Shown here: in pieces, positions 1-12,900 of the stretch
Numbering within the stretch: position 1 is the first letter of the stretch
Layout: every line of letters starts with the position of its first letter
Assembly: GCF_905220365.1 (NCBI RefSeq)
Contig: NC_061135.1
Coordinates: forward strand, 13,235,501 to 13,299,500
Direction: 5' to 3'
Length of the DNA stretch: 64,000 nt
Source: Vanessa cardui
Lineage: Eukaryota; Arthropoda; Insecta; Lepidoptera; Nymphalidae
Notes under the pieces: generated by a model
What the model saw: the letters and a program-made list of their open reading frames with translations, nothing else
Databases searched by the model: none
What the model was told of the DNA's origin: nothing
Translations under genes and position numbers: made by a program

Positions 1-493
1 CAGGAATTATACAGAAATAAAATTGTGACCATTTTAAAAAGAGAGCGCAATGAAAAGTGATTCTTTAATTTATATTATGTAGCGTCAACAGAACATTATT
101 TTTATTCTGTATTAGCTTTGTAATAAATGATTCATTTCAGATGGAGTTATCGTTCGATTTTTTGTTACCTTTTTTATATAAAACCCTATCTAATTATAAT
201 CGAGAGGACTTTCTTTATGCCTATCTACGAAATGGCTAATTACAAAATTTATACCAGAACATGAAGTAAGTTTCGGATATATTTTTTAATTTATTATATT
301 CAAATTTCATGAACAAATGTTCCTTAATTAAATATTCGTTTCGATATAAAAATTTCCAATGATTTATTTTTTTGTAAATCATTTTAATTATCTGGACACA
401 TGACGTTATAATTAAACCAGCAAGCAATTCAAATATTATGATGGCAAACAAAACATCACTTTCTCTAATCACTTCTATTCTTAACGAGATTAA
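1..493. other. No recognised gene; AT-rich left edge
   Basis: No repeat family seen elsewhere in the window and no protein I recognise. A splice-like pattern is present on the plus strand: an acceptor-like tract ending in CAG at 140 and a donor-like GTAAGT at 266. The interval carries stops in the frames checked, so I do not call an exon. An in-frame TAA at 491-493 closes the reading frame of the downstream ORF. Confidence 0.5.
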
Positions 494-562
494 GCTACAA
501 CAGAGGAGGAGCTCAGTCCTGATGATCCGAAGCTCACCCTAATCAATACCATCACCTTCAGT

Positions 563-1492
563 ATGGATGCTGAACTCAAAACAGATATGACCAATACGGA
601 TAAACTGGAGATTTACCTACCTCTCGTTAAGGAACATATGTCGAAAGAAGGTCTGTTCATTAACAAAATGTTTGTCAGTAACGAGGGGAGTCTTTCATTG
701 ATAAGAGATTGTATCCACAATTATGGATACTTCTGTAACTTCCATAAACCGTCTTCTAGCCACCCCCATAACGGCGAGGTTTACGTTGTTTGTTTTTTGA
801 AGGAGTCCCTCCGTCATACAGAATTTCGGGAACCATTAGATGAATTACATCTGTTAAATTGGAGATTAATAGGAAACAACTTGCAATTGCTATCTACTAG
901 GACGAACAGAGTGAACTACTTGAAAAACATAGTTGGACAGGCTAATAATCCCTTATTTACGTCGCTAAGGAACCACCCCTGTATTTGGATCGTTAGAAAG
1001 GAATACCAAGTCAACGAAATAACGGAGCAGTTCTTACATCGACGACATCAGAGGAACTTAATGATGTGCTTACTCTCTATCGAGAGAAGCTCTGAGGTTA
1101 TGGACTTTAAAGATAAAACCATTGTTTATATACCATTTATGAAAAAGGAGCTGACAGCAGCTCTCCTCATCCTATCAATTCTGACATCACTCCAGAAAAA
1201 CTTCAATCAATTAGTATCTGTACTCGACTCGCTGTCTATTTTAAGCATTAATTGTAACATAATACCTCCAAAGAAGATAGAAGTAAGCCTCTCCTTAATT
1301 ACAGGCCCTGAATCCTCTTCTCAATCCGTTCTTGGTATACTGGACCATAAAATGAAAGATTATTTTAGAACCTTACCTTATTTCAAGACCCCCAACAGTA
1401 CTGAAGTCCCAGCTTATACACTCAATGATGGGGTCACAAGGATACGAGAAGCAGAGCAAATGAGGTACGAACTAGAAGAAAACTTAAAATAG
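563..1492 (+). CDS. Uncharacterised 309-residue intron-free ORF
   Basis: I do not recognise this protein. It is a single uninterrupted frame of 309 codons ending in TAG, far longer than expected by chance in DNA this AT-rich, so it was probably selected as coding sequence at some time. The frame stays open upstream to 494 and that 23-codon extension is also coding-like (acidic, TEEELSPDDPK), though without an ATG. The real start may therefore lie in an upstream exon, or the 5' end may be lost. The product looks soluble and mixed alpha/beta with a hydrophobic stretch near residues 198-225 (AALLILSILTS) and a charged C-terminus. There is no signal peptide, zinc finger or repeat. The ATG at 563 follows CTTCAGT. 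No poly(A) signal stands out just after the stop. Options are a fast-evolving lineage-specific gene, an exon of a split gene, or an endogenous viral element; none can be chosen from sequence alone. Confidence 0.55.
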   Translation: MDAELKTDMTNTDKLEIYLPLVKEHMSKEGLFINKMFVSNEGSLSLIRDCIHNYGYFCNFHKPSSSHPHNGEVYVVCFLKESLRHTEFREPLDELHLLNWRLIGNNLQLLSTRTNRVNYLKNIVGQANNPLFTSLRNHPCIWIVRKEYQVNEITEQFLHRRHQRNLMMCLLSIERSSEVMDFKDKTIVYIPFMKKELTAALLILSILTSLQKNFNQLVSVLDSLSILSINCNIIPPKKIEVSLSLITGPESSSQSVLGILDHKMKDYFRTLPYFKTPNSTEVPAYTLNDGVTRIREAEQMRYELEENLK

Positions 1493-3440
1493 TTAGTCAG
1501 AGAAAGTGAATGCGGATATTCCAGTTATTTGAATCTTTTACGTCAATAACAAACCTTAATGACATAATGTAATATTTTAGAAAAACCCGATGGGCCTAAC
1601 TGTCCAAAAGTCAAGAGCTATTGCCCTTCAATTAATTTTATGCCTTTCTTCGTTTTGTGACGCATATTTGATTTTGTTATAAGAAATATATGAAACAATT
1701 AAAACTTAATACAAGGATAGGATAGAGTATGGTAATCAATTATAACTTAAAGGGTCTGTGTATCGCGGTCTGAGGATTGGCAATCCTGACTGTGCAAGCA
1801 AAAGGCTCAGAGTAACTATTGATTCTAACGACCGAAACCTAACTAACTCGAATCGAGGCCTCGATATTTGACTAAAGACTTTGGAGACTGTATTCTGTAA
1901 GCGGATTTCAAGAAACAATCAAGATTTAATATGGGAACGCGAGCAAATTTTCGTTTTACGATCGGTAAACAAGATCGGCTAATAAGGGTCGCTATTTGAC
2001 CGGGTCAAGCGTTGACCGGGATTAAAGAGCCGTAAATGGGACCGTCTTCGATTTTATAGCGGATCAGAGTTTTTTGGACAATATTTTATTTTAGATATAA
2101 AAACTTTTTTGTCCTTCTAATAGTGCCCATTCGAGTATCGTTGAAATTAACGATTGCTTTTTAAGTATTTATAAGCTGTGACTTCAGTGAAACTTTGATT
2201 ATTTATATGTCTAGATAAACCGTCAAAATTAAGAAGCATCGTAGTAAACAGGTATCCATAAAGTACATCCGTTATAGTATGACGTTTGATGAGTGACTTA
2301 CGTACACATATACATATATGACATGCGTATATGTATACGCTGTCACACACACTAAAATAATAAAGTTGACACGTTTGTTTTTGTTTTTTTTGTTTGTATT
2401 GTAGATAGTTATCTAAATATATAAACAATCTAAGCATTAAAAATTGAAAATTTCGGGTAACTTCGAATTTTATAAATCAAATTTTTTAAAGTATATTTTA
2501 GGATTTAGCGATGTAGTTACATTACTTACAAAATTATAATTCTCATGGCATCAATTAATATATTATGCATTCTTAATTCAAAATTCAACTAGATTTCAAA
2601 GTTACCCAAAGTGACCGACCCATGAGGAGGTATCCACTTTCATTTAACTTTCAATGTTAGTTTATCAAGGGCAAATCTTTCAAATCGAATTAGAACCATT
2701 TCCTCTGATCCTACGAAGTTAAAATTTTACATGTCCGTTCAGTAACCATGCCTTGATTGGTTCCATCATTTCATTTTTCAAACTTCACAGCGTTCAATAG
2801 AAATTAAATGAAATTAATAAATTTCAATGTAAAAATTTTCGACCAAACTTTAGAATAGATGTAACGCACTCTGCGTATGCGACATTGTTTACCGAAACCG
2901 TTATTGCAAAAGGGCGTATGTGACAATAAGTTCTAATTTTAAAAATTATTCTTTTTAACAGTTTATTTAGAAGCGACGCTAGTTTGGTTACAATGGTAAC
3001 AACCAAATTGACATACGACCTTTCGAACTAACAATAACGAAATCATTCATATGATCGATTCCAATATAATATCGGGTTACTGGTTGTTTAATTTTTTATT
3101 AAAAACTAAGTAATACAAATTGTGACGCCAATAAAAAAAAAAACTAATTTCAAATGTTTAAAAAACGAATTTGTTCCTTAGCCGCGAATTATCTCGCTGT
3201 CAGTTTTCGCGCCAATATAAAATACATAATCTGTTATTTTAATCTGTCAAATGAATGAGTGGATGAATGAACAAAAAATAAAAATCATTAATTCTGTACT
3301 ATATCTGTTTTGAGCCTTCACTATATCATTCTGTATACACAATCTTACGGCTAATATTTTTAACAAATGACAAGTGGTCCACCGTATAACATATTATTAT
3401 ATATTATCTATATTTGCGACCATTTATTACAACTAATATA
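1493..3440. other. Intergenic stretch, no gene seen
   Basis: AT-rich sequence between the orphan ORF and the Fur2 3' end. Short frames occur on both strands but none has a recognisable domain or coding-like composition. None of the repeat families listed below is clearly present. Confidence 0.5.
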
Positions 3441-3766
3441 TAATTAATTTCAATCGAACGATTTATTTTATTACAATACATTAGTATATTGTATTAGATG
3501 TACGGTACGTTACTTTTCATAAAAATACTATTTAAAAATACATTCTTTATTTAAAAAACAAAAAAAACAAATCGAATCACATAAATCTACTCAATACGAT
3601 AAGATCTTTGAATAGGATTTTTATTTCGTACTAAAAAAAAAATAGCATATGTATTTTCCTGTTTCTTTGTAAAATGAACTCTAATACAATTGGATAGAAT
3701 CTAAATTCGGTAGCCGAGATCGTGAACTCGCTACGTCTACTTCACTTACGTCTACATCACAGCGTG
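3440..3766 (-). other. Fur2: Fur2 3' untranslated region (approximate)
   Basis: Sequence immediately after the Fur2 stop codon on the minus strand. Two AATAAA poly(A) signals lie on the minus strand at about 3620-3625 and 3546-3551, 140-220 nt after the stop. The transcript end is estimated; several further AT-rich signals occur at lower coordinates. Confidence 0.4.
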
Positions 3767-3922
3767 CTATGTGGAATGTTCGAGGAGCGGTTCCTGCTCG
3801 TATTCGCTGACCGGGAAGGCAGTCCGCGATCCCAGCACGGTGACGTCACCCTCGTCCGTGCACGCGAGTGGCGAGTAGTACGCTCCCTTCGAACGTGACT
3901 GAGGTTGTTGCGATCTTCTCAT
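3767..3922 (-). CDS. Fur2: Fur2 last coding exon: cytoplasmic tail
   Basis: Follows the acceptor TCATCAG and is phase 0, encoding 51 residues then TAG. It begins RRSQQPQ just after the membrane helix, giving the basic stop-transfer residues. It contains a tyrosine sorting motif YSPL and, near the end, an acidic dileucine motif EQEPLL. Both are established adaptor-binding signals for trans-Golgi/endosome cycling, so localisation there is inferred. The region is GC-rich compared with its flanks. Confidence 0.88.
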   Translation of the reverse strand: MRRSQQPQSRSKGAYYSPLACTDEGDVTVLGSRTAFPVSEYEQEPLLEHST

Positions 3923-6900
3923 CTGATGAGAGAAACAATCACATTTAAAATTGCTAAAATAAATTTAAAAATTAATATACAATATCAACTTGGAATATCA
4001 TCGATTTAATTCAAGGTCAAGACATTAATAGTTACGATCAATCCTCAATAAATAGTTTGGGTTGTTTCTGAAGAAGTCCTTAGTAACATTTACCAATGAA
4101 CGTTTAGACATTGCCCTATCTCTATCATTGAAAAGGGATAGATTATAGTATTAGAAAGGGATAGATAATGCATCTGTGTTTATGTAAACACTAGCGACTT
4201 CGCCCCGGCTTCACACTGATGAAATGCTGTTAGTTAGTTAGTTGTTAAATATACTACAGTAATGGTTTTTTACGACATTACTTTTGAAACCTCTAAAATA
4301 ATCAGTATTTCTCTACTATGTTGTACATGTATAAAACCTTCTTTTTTGAATCCAATCTATCTATTAGAAAAAAACGCATCAAAACCCGTTGCATAATTTT
4401 AAAGATCTAAGCATAGATAGGAGCAGACAGCGGTAAACGAATTTGTTTTAACCTTAGCAAGTCTCCGTTAAGACAGGGTTTGACATCATGTGAGGTGTGC
4501 ATGGTGTGGTGTCGTGGTAGTGGGGTATATAAAAAAAAAAAAAAAATAAACTTTATTAAAGGATTTAAGGAACTTAAGGATTACAATATAAACAAGTTGC
4601 AAGGGCCCCTGTACTAGGTGGAAACCCGTATTACTGGGTGCCCCGCTCATCCACCAAGACAACTAGAAAGTCAACAATGACTTTGTTATACAGATTTATA
4701 GTAATATCTTAATAAGAAATGTGAACAATTTATAAAATAACTAGAAAAGTGTGTGTCTGTGTGTGTGTGTGTGTTTGTGTGTGTGAGTGTGTAAACATGT
4801 ACAAATTTTATTATAATTGTGAAAGGTTTAGATTAATTATAAATTTTTCAGTTTCATCATAATTATACGTGAGTAATGTTTCAGTTAGAATACGGTTTAC
4901 TTTGGTCTTTGTCAGTCTGTACAAGTCAAGTACTGTTTAGTTTATTATAAAGATATGACGATTGATAATTGTATTGCATTTTCTTAAATTTGGTTTTACT
5001 ATTTGGGATAGGACAAACAGATTTACGCCTACGGTTTTTGGTTTGAGAGGAAACAAAGTATATTTTATTTGACTAAGTATACCTGTGTGAGTATCATAGC
5101 GACGATGAATACGGTGACTGAGAGCGCGGCGACGGCCGCCACGAGGCTGGCGAGCGCGTGCGGCGCGGCGTCGCTCTGGGCGGTGTGCAGCGCGCTCCAC
5201 TCGGGAATACGGCGCTTCCCGGCCACCGAGGAATTTATGCATTCCCCTGTAAGGACAATATATGTAACACAGTTCTTCTCTACTTTCCATTGAATCATGA
5301 TTTTGATTCAACAGAGGAATGGCACTGAGAGATGGCCTGCATAAAACGCGTGCAACTTAACCGATGATTGCAGGTTCAAACTCAGGCAAGCACCACTATA
5401 TATATGTGCTTAATTTGTGTTTATAATTCATCACGTTCTCGGCGGTGAAGGAAAACATCGTGAGGAAATCTACATGACTGTGTCTAATTTCATTGAAATT
5501 CTGCCCATGTGCATTCCACCAACCCGCATTGGAACAGCGTGGAGGAATAATATGTTCCAAACCCTCTCCTTAATGGAAGAGGAGGCCTTACCTCAGCAGT
5601 TGGAAATGTACAGACTGTTACTTTACTTTTTTTACTTTAGAGGAATGACATTCATGTCACTATTTGACGTATCAAATACGTATCATGAATACTAAGTACT
5701 TTGGCTTTTACTGCCGATCTTTATATTTTTGACTGTGACCTCAAATATTAAAACAATTCCTCTCTTGTATTTATTTTTGGGATATAGATACTCGGACTTG
5801 CCAACTGTAACCTACCATAGACTTCAGCGTCATAAGATATTTTAACCTCTCCTATCGCCAACGACGTTTTTTTCCCTGTGCGTGTTACACTGGCAAACTC
5901 ACCTTATGAACCGGAACACAATAATACAAAATATTGGTGTTTGAGGTATAAAGGTATAAGGACCAAAATATTGGTCTTCACAACAACGTCGTTGAGGTAT
6001 TTGTATTTTTATTGATCATAAAAAGCTTACCGGTATCAGGGTGACAGTGGCAGCAATCAGGTAGAGCTGTGGCGTTAGCGGCTATCCCTCGCTCGGAGCA
6101 GCACCGGACGCACTGATTGTTTAATCTATGATACAAAAATATTATTACTAATAAGTTCCAAACAACATCATGAGCTCGGGGTTTTAATTGAAGTTTACTG
6201 CTTTATTATCCCACTCAGTTCAGACTGAGTTCTATGCAACCAAATAAGTTTATAATACCAACAAATGGCGACGAACTCGTGCTTTGGATACATCAAGTTC
6301 AAAGATCAAGACTTTATTTTGGTAGAACTCATCCAATATGAATTTTCATCGATCCAAACAGGAGCAATGCAATGTAATCCGAGCAGGCTAAACAGTCTCT
6401 TTAATATTTCCCCAAGCATTTGACATTAACACCTTGATAAAATATTATATGTCTAGTAAAATATATTGATGACACATTACTAATAATTATTAATTTCGGT
6501 TTAAATATTTTTTGTATGTTCTAACGGAACAAATAAAAACGACGCTACGGTAAATATCAGACCATTAAAAGAAGTAAAGACCATTTCTTTACAAATTATG
6601 TATTTAAGAAATAGACAATTTCAACATTAACTAAGGCTGGCTCCTTTAAATTAAAATTTTCCGTAAAAATCGAACCGTCTGTAATAATATTTTATTTTTT
6701 CAAGAATTCGTAATGACTTGCACAGATAAAAAAATACAGAATCATTATAACGCAATACGGTTATTATTTGATGAAATATAAAAAATCATGTTTATTTTTC
6801 ATGCGTACTGAGTTATCAAAATATTATATTTCCGAAATAACGATTTCGGGAATTCCCATACATAAATACAAATTAATACCAAAAAGGTCATAAGGAATTT

Positions 6901-9900
6901 TAACTTATTCAGAAAAACAACAGTTAATAGAATATCTTAAGCCTTTATAAAATCCAAGAGTATCGCTATCCCAATTAAACGTGCTAGTAGTTAGTGTTAA
7001 ATGACCTAAAGAGGTAGGGTCAAAGGAGCGAACTTTTAGGTTACGACCTGACCTTCTTGGACTTTAAGCTATTGAATATACAAGTTGTTTAAGTATTATG
7101 CTACATATAGCCAACATTTGATTAGAAAGTAAATGGAAATGACACATGTTCATTTTCTATCGTAAATATTATGAGAGCATATATACCAGAAAGTTATGGA
7201 AAGTAATCTTTGAATAAACAATGATGATGATTCTCAAAAGAGACCACACACACACAGGACAATATTCCACAACTGTATTATCTATTTTGTGACTCATAAA
7301 TCCAATGGAATATTAAAACCGAGAAATCCAAAAAAAGTTTACCAGCAAAATGTTTTTTTTTAATGTGATAGCTGGCAAACGGGTAGGAAGCTCGCCTGAT
7401 GAAAGATGACTCCACGTCTAACGACATTTGCAACACTGGGGGGTTTGCAGGTGCGTTGCCGATCTTTAAGGAAAGAGTACGCTTTTCTCTTGAAGGTTTG
7501 GAGTCGTATCGGTTCGGAAATACATCCGTCGAAAGCTGGTTCGGCGAGGTAAAAATTGTCTTAAAAATCACGCTCTTGTCGATTTTTAGACGTTTTAAAT
7601 GGTATAACACAGCTAAGTTCTAGCTACTAGGCGGAGTTTGAATCCAGGAATACGCGACCTATATTAAACTTAATAAGCTAGACATAATACTAATGACACA
7701 CAGATATGCAATTGAAAGTTAATAAGTCGAGTTTATAATATGTAGTATTTTACCAGTTAATCAAATTATATCAGATCTAAATGGAGACTAATTGATTCAG
7801 AGCGCGATGCAACTTTATGATAGTAGATTATAATAAACCGTGTAAAATATAATGTTCTATGATTCTACTTTTTTTTGTTGGTAAGCTGAATTGCATATGT
7901 TTAATTTATCATAACGTATGTAGTGCACAGAGGATGGTAGAAAATTTCTGTATCGGAAGTGTATTTTCTAAGAAACAGTTTCCCGGTTTGTTTAAATAGC
8001 TCAAATCCTCTATATAAACAAAGTCTTTATTATATATCCTTAGTTATCATAACAATAAATTTGACGTAACAAAAAAAATCAATCAAGATGCTAAAGAATA
8101 CTCATATGGTATTACTAGTATACAAAGTAGTATTTAAATATAAATTACTTTTACTTTATCCACGGAATTTCCTATTTCCATACAAAAGGGTATAAAACCA
8201 TCAAATAATTCAATTAGTAGTCCGATGCCATTTCTGATTGTAACCATTCCGAGGTTACAACCCATCGGCTACCCGACACGTTCTATTGACTACTCCTCTA
8301 TCGGGATCGAGCTTTATGCAGTACATAGTTTAAAACTAATTGCTAAGTTGTTCAAACATTTGTTAAGACTTAACTGCTCGATGCAGGAGTACTGCGACGT
8401 GACGCTGGCTTCATTGTTTAGTTATATTTATAGCTTAACGGTCATTAAGTTACTTGATAAGGTACAGAACTATACAGGTCCAATACCTAAATAGGTAGGA
8501 GACTATTGGCTATGTAAAATTAATTTAAGTGAATCGTATTTATAATCGTTATCATTTTGAGTAAATAAGAAACAGCCTAGATGTTTTATATTAAGACTGA
8601 TAAGGTATACGGCTGATTAGTCTATATTTTCAATGCCCATAAGTTGAAAAGACCGATTGCAAAACTACGAAAGATACTATACAATATTGATTTAAAAGTA
8701 AATCGAGAAATAAAATCATAGGCGTTTTTATTTGCCTGAACATATAAAATTAATATCAATCAAGACCAAAAGTAAATTGTACTTTTTTACAAGATTGATA
8801 TTAATTTAGTTAATAGTTTAATTTCGTTAATTTAGTTTAGTAATTATCTTAATAAATTGTTTATACAAACTATTACTATTACTCACCTATCAAATCGCAA
8901 GGGTCTCGAGCAACCAGAACAGCTGTACTGCCCTGGACCCGAACAAGTTCGACATGACTCGTCGCAAGCGCGACACATTCCACTACTGGTTTCCATGTAC
9001 TGGGATCCGAGGCATTCCATACAGAGCCCGCCGTCTAGCATGAAGCGTGGGGGACAAGACGTGCAGTGTAGCGGGCCGGAGCCGTTACACTCGCGACAGT
9101 AGTGGTGACAGTGACGGCAACCATCATCGGTTTGGTAGAACCCTGGTGAAGAAAAATAACAGTCGATACATCGGCGCGATGGAAACGATCCCTTAAAGGA
9201 GAGGAAGATATTATTACAGGTTTCAAGATGTCTTGCTCGATCCTGATGTTGAATCCAGGACTTCGGTTAATAAAACTTTATGCTATCGACTAGACCATTA
9301 GGGCAGTTAGTTTTCATATTAATGTGGCTAAAATATGCAAACACAATTGTCAATGAATCACGTAAATGAATTCGACTGGGTGATAGGGCATTGTGCAAAC
9401 CTGTGGTTAGGTACTACCCACTAATCAGATAACCTAATAATAACACTTAGTACTGTTTGTGTTTTGGTAAGGTAGTGCACACGGGACCTTCCCTGGTTGG
9501 GCAATTTAAGTAGTAATTAACATTTCTTATCCAATATCTAAGGGCAGTCATGATCACTCACTAGTGACCCATTTGTTAGTCCATCTACCAATATTATAAA
9601 ATTAATTATACCTTGAGGACATTCAGGGTGGCACTCTCCCGCGGCTAACCTCCAACCCGGTGGACAAGAAGCGCACTGATCGCGTCTCGGCCCGATACAA
9701 GTGCGGCATGATAAATAGCACTTAGAGCAGGTTCCCCGATCCGCGTAATACCTGTAGTATTTCAATCATATTGACTCCAATTTACCAGATAAAAGATCTT
9801 ATATAAAAGTTGAAAAAGTGAAACACACACAAAAAGATTTACCAATTATTTGTAATATATACCAAATAATTAAATTTATACTAAATCATCAACAAATTAT

Positions 9901-12900
9901 TGACAAAATGTTCCATGGCTATTAACTATTAACAATTAGGAATACTAGAATTTCGTATATAAATAAATATTGAACAACATCACATACATTACTCTAATCC
10001 CAAAGTAAGTAGCTAAAGCACTTGTGTTTTGGAAAATCTAAAGTAACGACGGTACCACAAATGCCCAGACCCAAGACAACATAGAAAACTAATGATCTTT
10101 TTCTACATCCATTCGACTGGAAATCGAACCCAGGACCTCGGAGTGACCCGTGAAAACTGGTGTACACAGTACTCGATGATGGTCGTCAATGTGGTTGTAA
10201 TATAAGATGAATCGTTCTGCGAATCTATTAATGGTACGCTTTAAAAGATTCGTTCTCACCCCTCAGCGCAGGCGGTTCTGCAAGCTCCAGATTGCAGCCT
10301 CAAAGTACCGGTACATGAAGTACAGTTCAAACGGGATACGCAATCGGCGCAGCCGTGCATACATCGCGTACAACGCCCGGCCTCAGCGTAATACCCTCGA
10401 CTGCATTCTGATACACATCTACGAAAAATTTAGAAAAAATTAATTAGGGATCATATAAGGATCCAACATTGAATTGGTTAAACATTAGTCACAGTAACTA
10501 TTCTCTATTATTCGGTTTTGCCAAACCCGAAAACTTTTTGATTAAAAATTATTAAACTGCAAAAAATTTGCCGAAAGTCCGAACTACGTAAGTTAAATAA
10601 AGCTTTGTTGGATTTTCAGTGGTCAAACTTTTAGTCTTGTGTTTTTAACAAATATAGAGTGTATTTTAGATTTATATATTATATGTGCCCAATATATGAA
10701 AATTTGAAAAACGTTGCAAACGTTTAGTATCACAAGATATATCTCGAATGCTGAACGATTAACGTCTGTATAAATATATGTTTATATTCATATAGTAGTG
10801 ACTATAATGAAAAAAGTAACAGCCTGTAAATTACCCACTGCTTGGCTAAGACCTCATATTCCATTAAGGAGAGGGTTTGGAACATATTCCACCATGCTGT
10901 TCCAATGCGGGTTTTGCAATGCGGAAATTAGACACATGCAGGTTTCCTCACGATGTTTTCCTTCACCGCTGAGCATGAGATGAATTATAAACACAAATAA
11001 AGCACATATATACATAGAGGTGCTTGACTCGGTTTGAACCCGAAATCATTGGTTAAGATGCACGCGTTCTAACCACTGGGCCATCTCAACTCCGATGAAT
11101 GAAATGTCTGACGAGATTACATTTCATTATTTGTCACACTTTTATTACGTTCCTATAGTCTAAGATTATAGTTCTTTCTTTCTTATGTTCATTGTAAACA
11201 ATATACTCGCTGTCTCATTTTCTAACTCACTCCAGAAAAATAAAAGAGTATGCCTACTGCCTCAGAGCTCCTTGCCACAATATATGAATTTTATTAAATC
11301 GTAAATAGCACCCATAATTGTTATATAATATACTAGTTGCCTCCCGAGGCTTCGATCGCCTTTTTTGGGTTTAGTTGTCATGTGTAAGGCAAAAAAGTAG
11401 CCTATGTCCTTCTTTGAAGGTGGAAAATTGGTATGAACCAAATTTTAACAAATTATTTCAATATAATATGGGTTTGGTTGTCATGTGTAACGCAAAAAAG
11501 TGGCCTATGTCCTTCTTTGAAGGTGGAAAATTGGTATGAACTAAATTTCAACAAATTATTTCAATATAATATGGGTTTGGTTGTCATGTGTAACGCAAAA
11601 AAGTAGCCTATGTCCTTTTATGAAGTTGGAAAATTGGTATGAATCAAATTTCAACAAATTCGGTTCAGCGGCTTGGTAGTGAAAGAGCGACAGACGGACA
11701 GACATAATTTTTTCCCCCTTTATAATATTTGTATAGATTTTACTAGTTGCAAATTCAGAACTAGCGCGCACTGGTAACTTTTGTCACGGTGACTGTATGA
11801 TGATATGATATTCACGGATTTGACTAGAGTGACGAAACAGTCACCGTGACAAAAGTTTCCAGTGCGTGCTAGTGCTAATAGTTCTACCCTACTGTTCATC
11901 ATAACAAATACATTAGAAAAAGTTAAATTCTTATATGTATTTATAATTCAAATTTAGATAAACACGAGTGAATGTAGTATAGAGAAATCAGAATCCGATC
12001 GCAAAGGATGCACTCATAACAGTGTCAATGACCTCGGTTGCAATACAGACGTTATAATCTTCATCTTATCTCGAAACATTTTAAGACGAAGACTTGACTC
12101 CATCACGTACACGTTACTTTAAAGAACCGTACTTTAGGAGGAAATGTCTTGATACTTGTAGCGTAACGATTTCTTTAATATTTTATACTTTTATGAAATA
12201 AAAACATGACTAAAAAGAATTTATCTTCATTTTCCTTTCAAATATATCATGTTCATTTTAGTTTGAGAGTGCAATAAAAAAATATACATATAGTACGTAC
12301 AATCGTGATGTAGCATTGGTAAAATTCGTAAAAGTGATCGGTTTTCCAAAATTATCAATATTAGCTTTAGGGAGCTATTTTTGTTGGTTATGTAAATCGC
12401 CAGTAATCGGTTTTATTGAATTTGCCGATGCTACATCTTAGTTGTGTTGTACTATACATATATAAAAATAAATAAACTGGTTGTAACGTACTTGTGATTT
12501 TGCAGCAAGGCTGGCGTGGCACACGTGAGACAATTTGCTTCTGTTTCACCGAAGCAAGATTCACAATCACTATGGCAGGGAGTACATATACTTCCATCGG
12601 CGAATTCTCTTGAAGAACACCGATCGGTACCAACGGCAACGCATTTTCCCTTCTTATTCAACTCCCAGTTTGAGTTGCAAGTCAAACATAATGTAGTCAA
12701 ACAAGATGCACAACCGACTGGACATCTAAAAATAAAATCAAATTTAGATAATTTATTGTTACGTTTTCTCGAAACTTAAATCAAATTAACTCGTCACAAA
12801 ATACTTACTTCATACACTCTTTTCTCTTTTTATCAGAATAATATCCACTCGGACACGTACTCAAGCAAGTACCATCAAGGATGTAGTTCGAAGCCAGACA

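Larger units (their letters stand above)
6126..8886. other. Fur2 intron with one recognised repeat
   Basis: A 2.76 kb intron. Apart from the repeat at about 7355-7565, a short CA run near 7247 and an inverted repeat at 8747-8807, I see AT-rich unique sequence and no exon-like coding segment on either strand. Confidence 0.6.
10401..12491. other. Fur2 intron rich in repeats
   Basis: Holds a SINE-A copy, a family C element with an internal 103-bp tandem repeat and a MITE-like inverted repeat, each listed separately. I looked for a further Cys-rich exon on the minus strand and found none. Confidence 0.6.

Noticed and set aside
4750..4795. Regular short repeats as a possible CRISPR-like array
   Set aside because: A simple GT microsatellite without spacers.
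5069..5293. 74-codon plus-strand frame over the Fur2 membrane exon
   Set aside because: It is antisense to a clear coding exon with matching splice sites; GC-rich exons often leave the reverse frame open.
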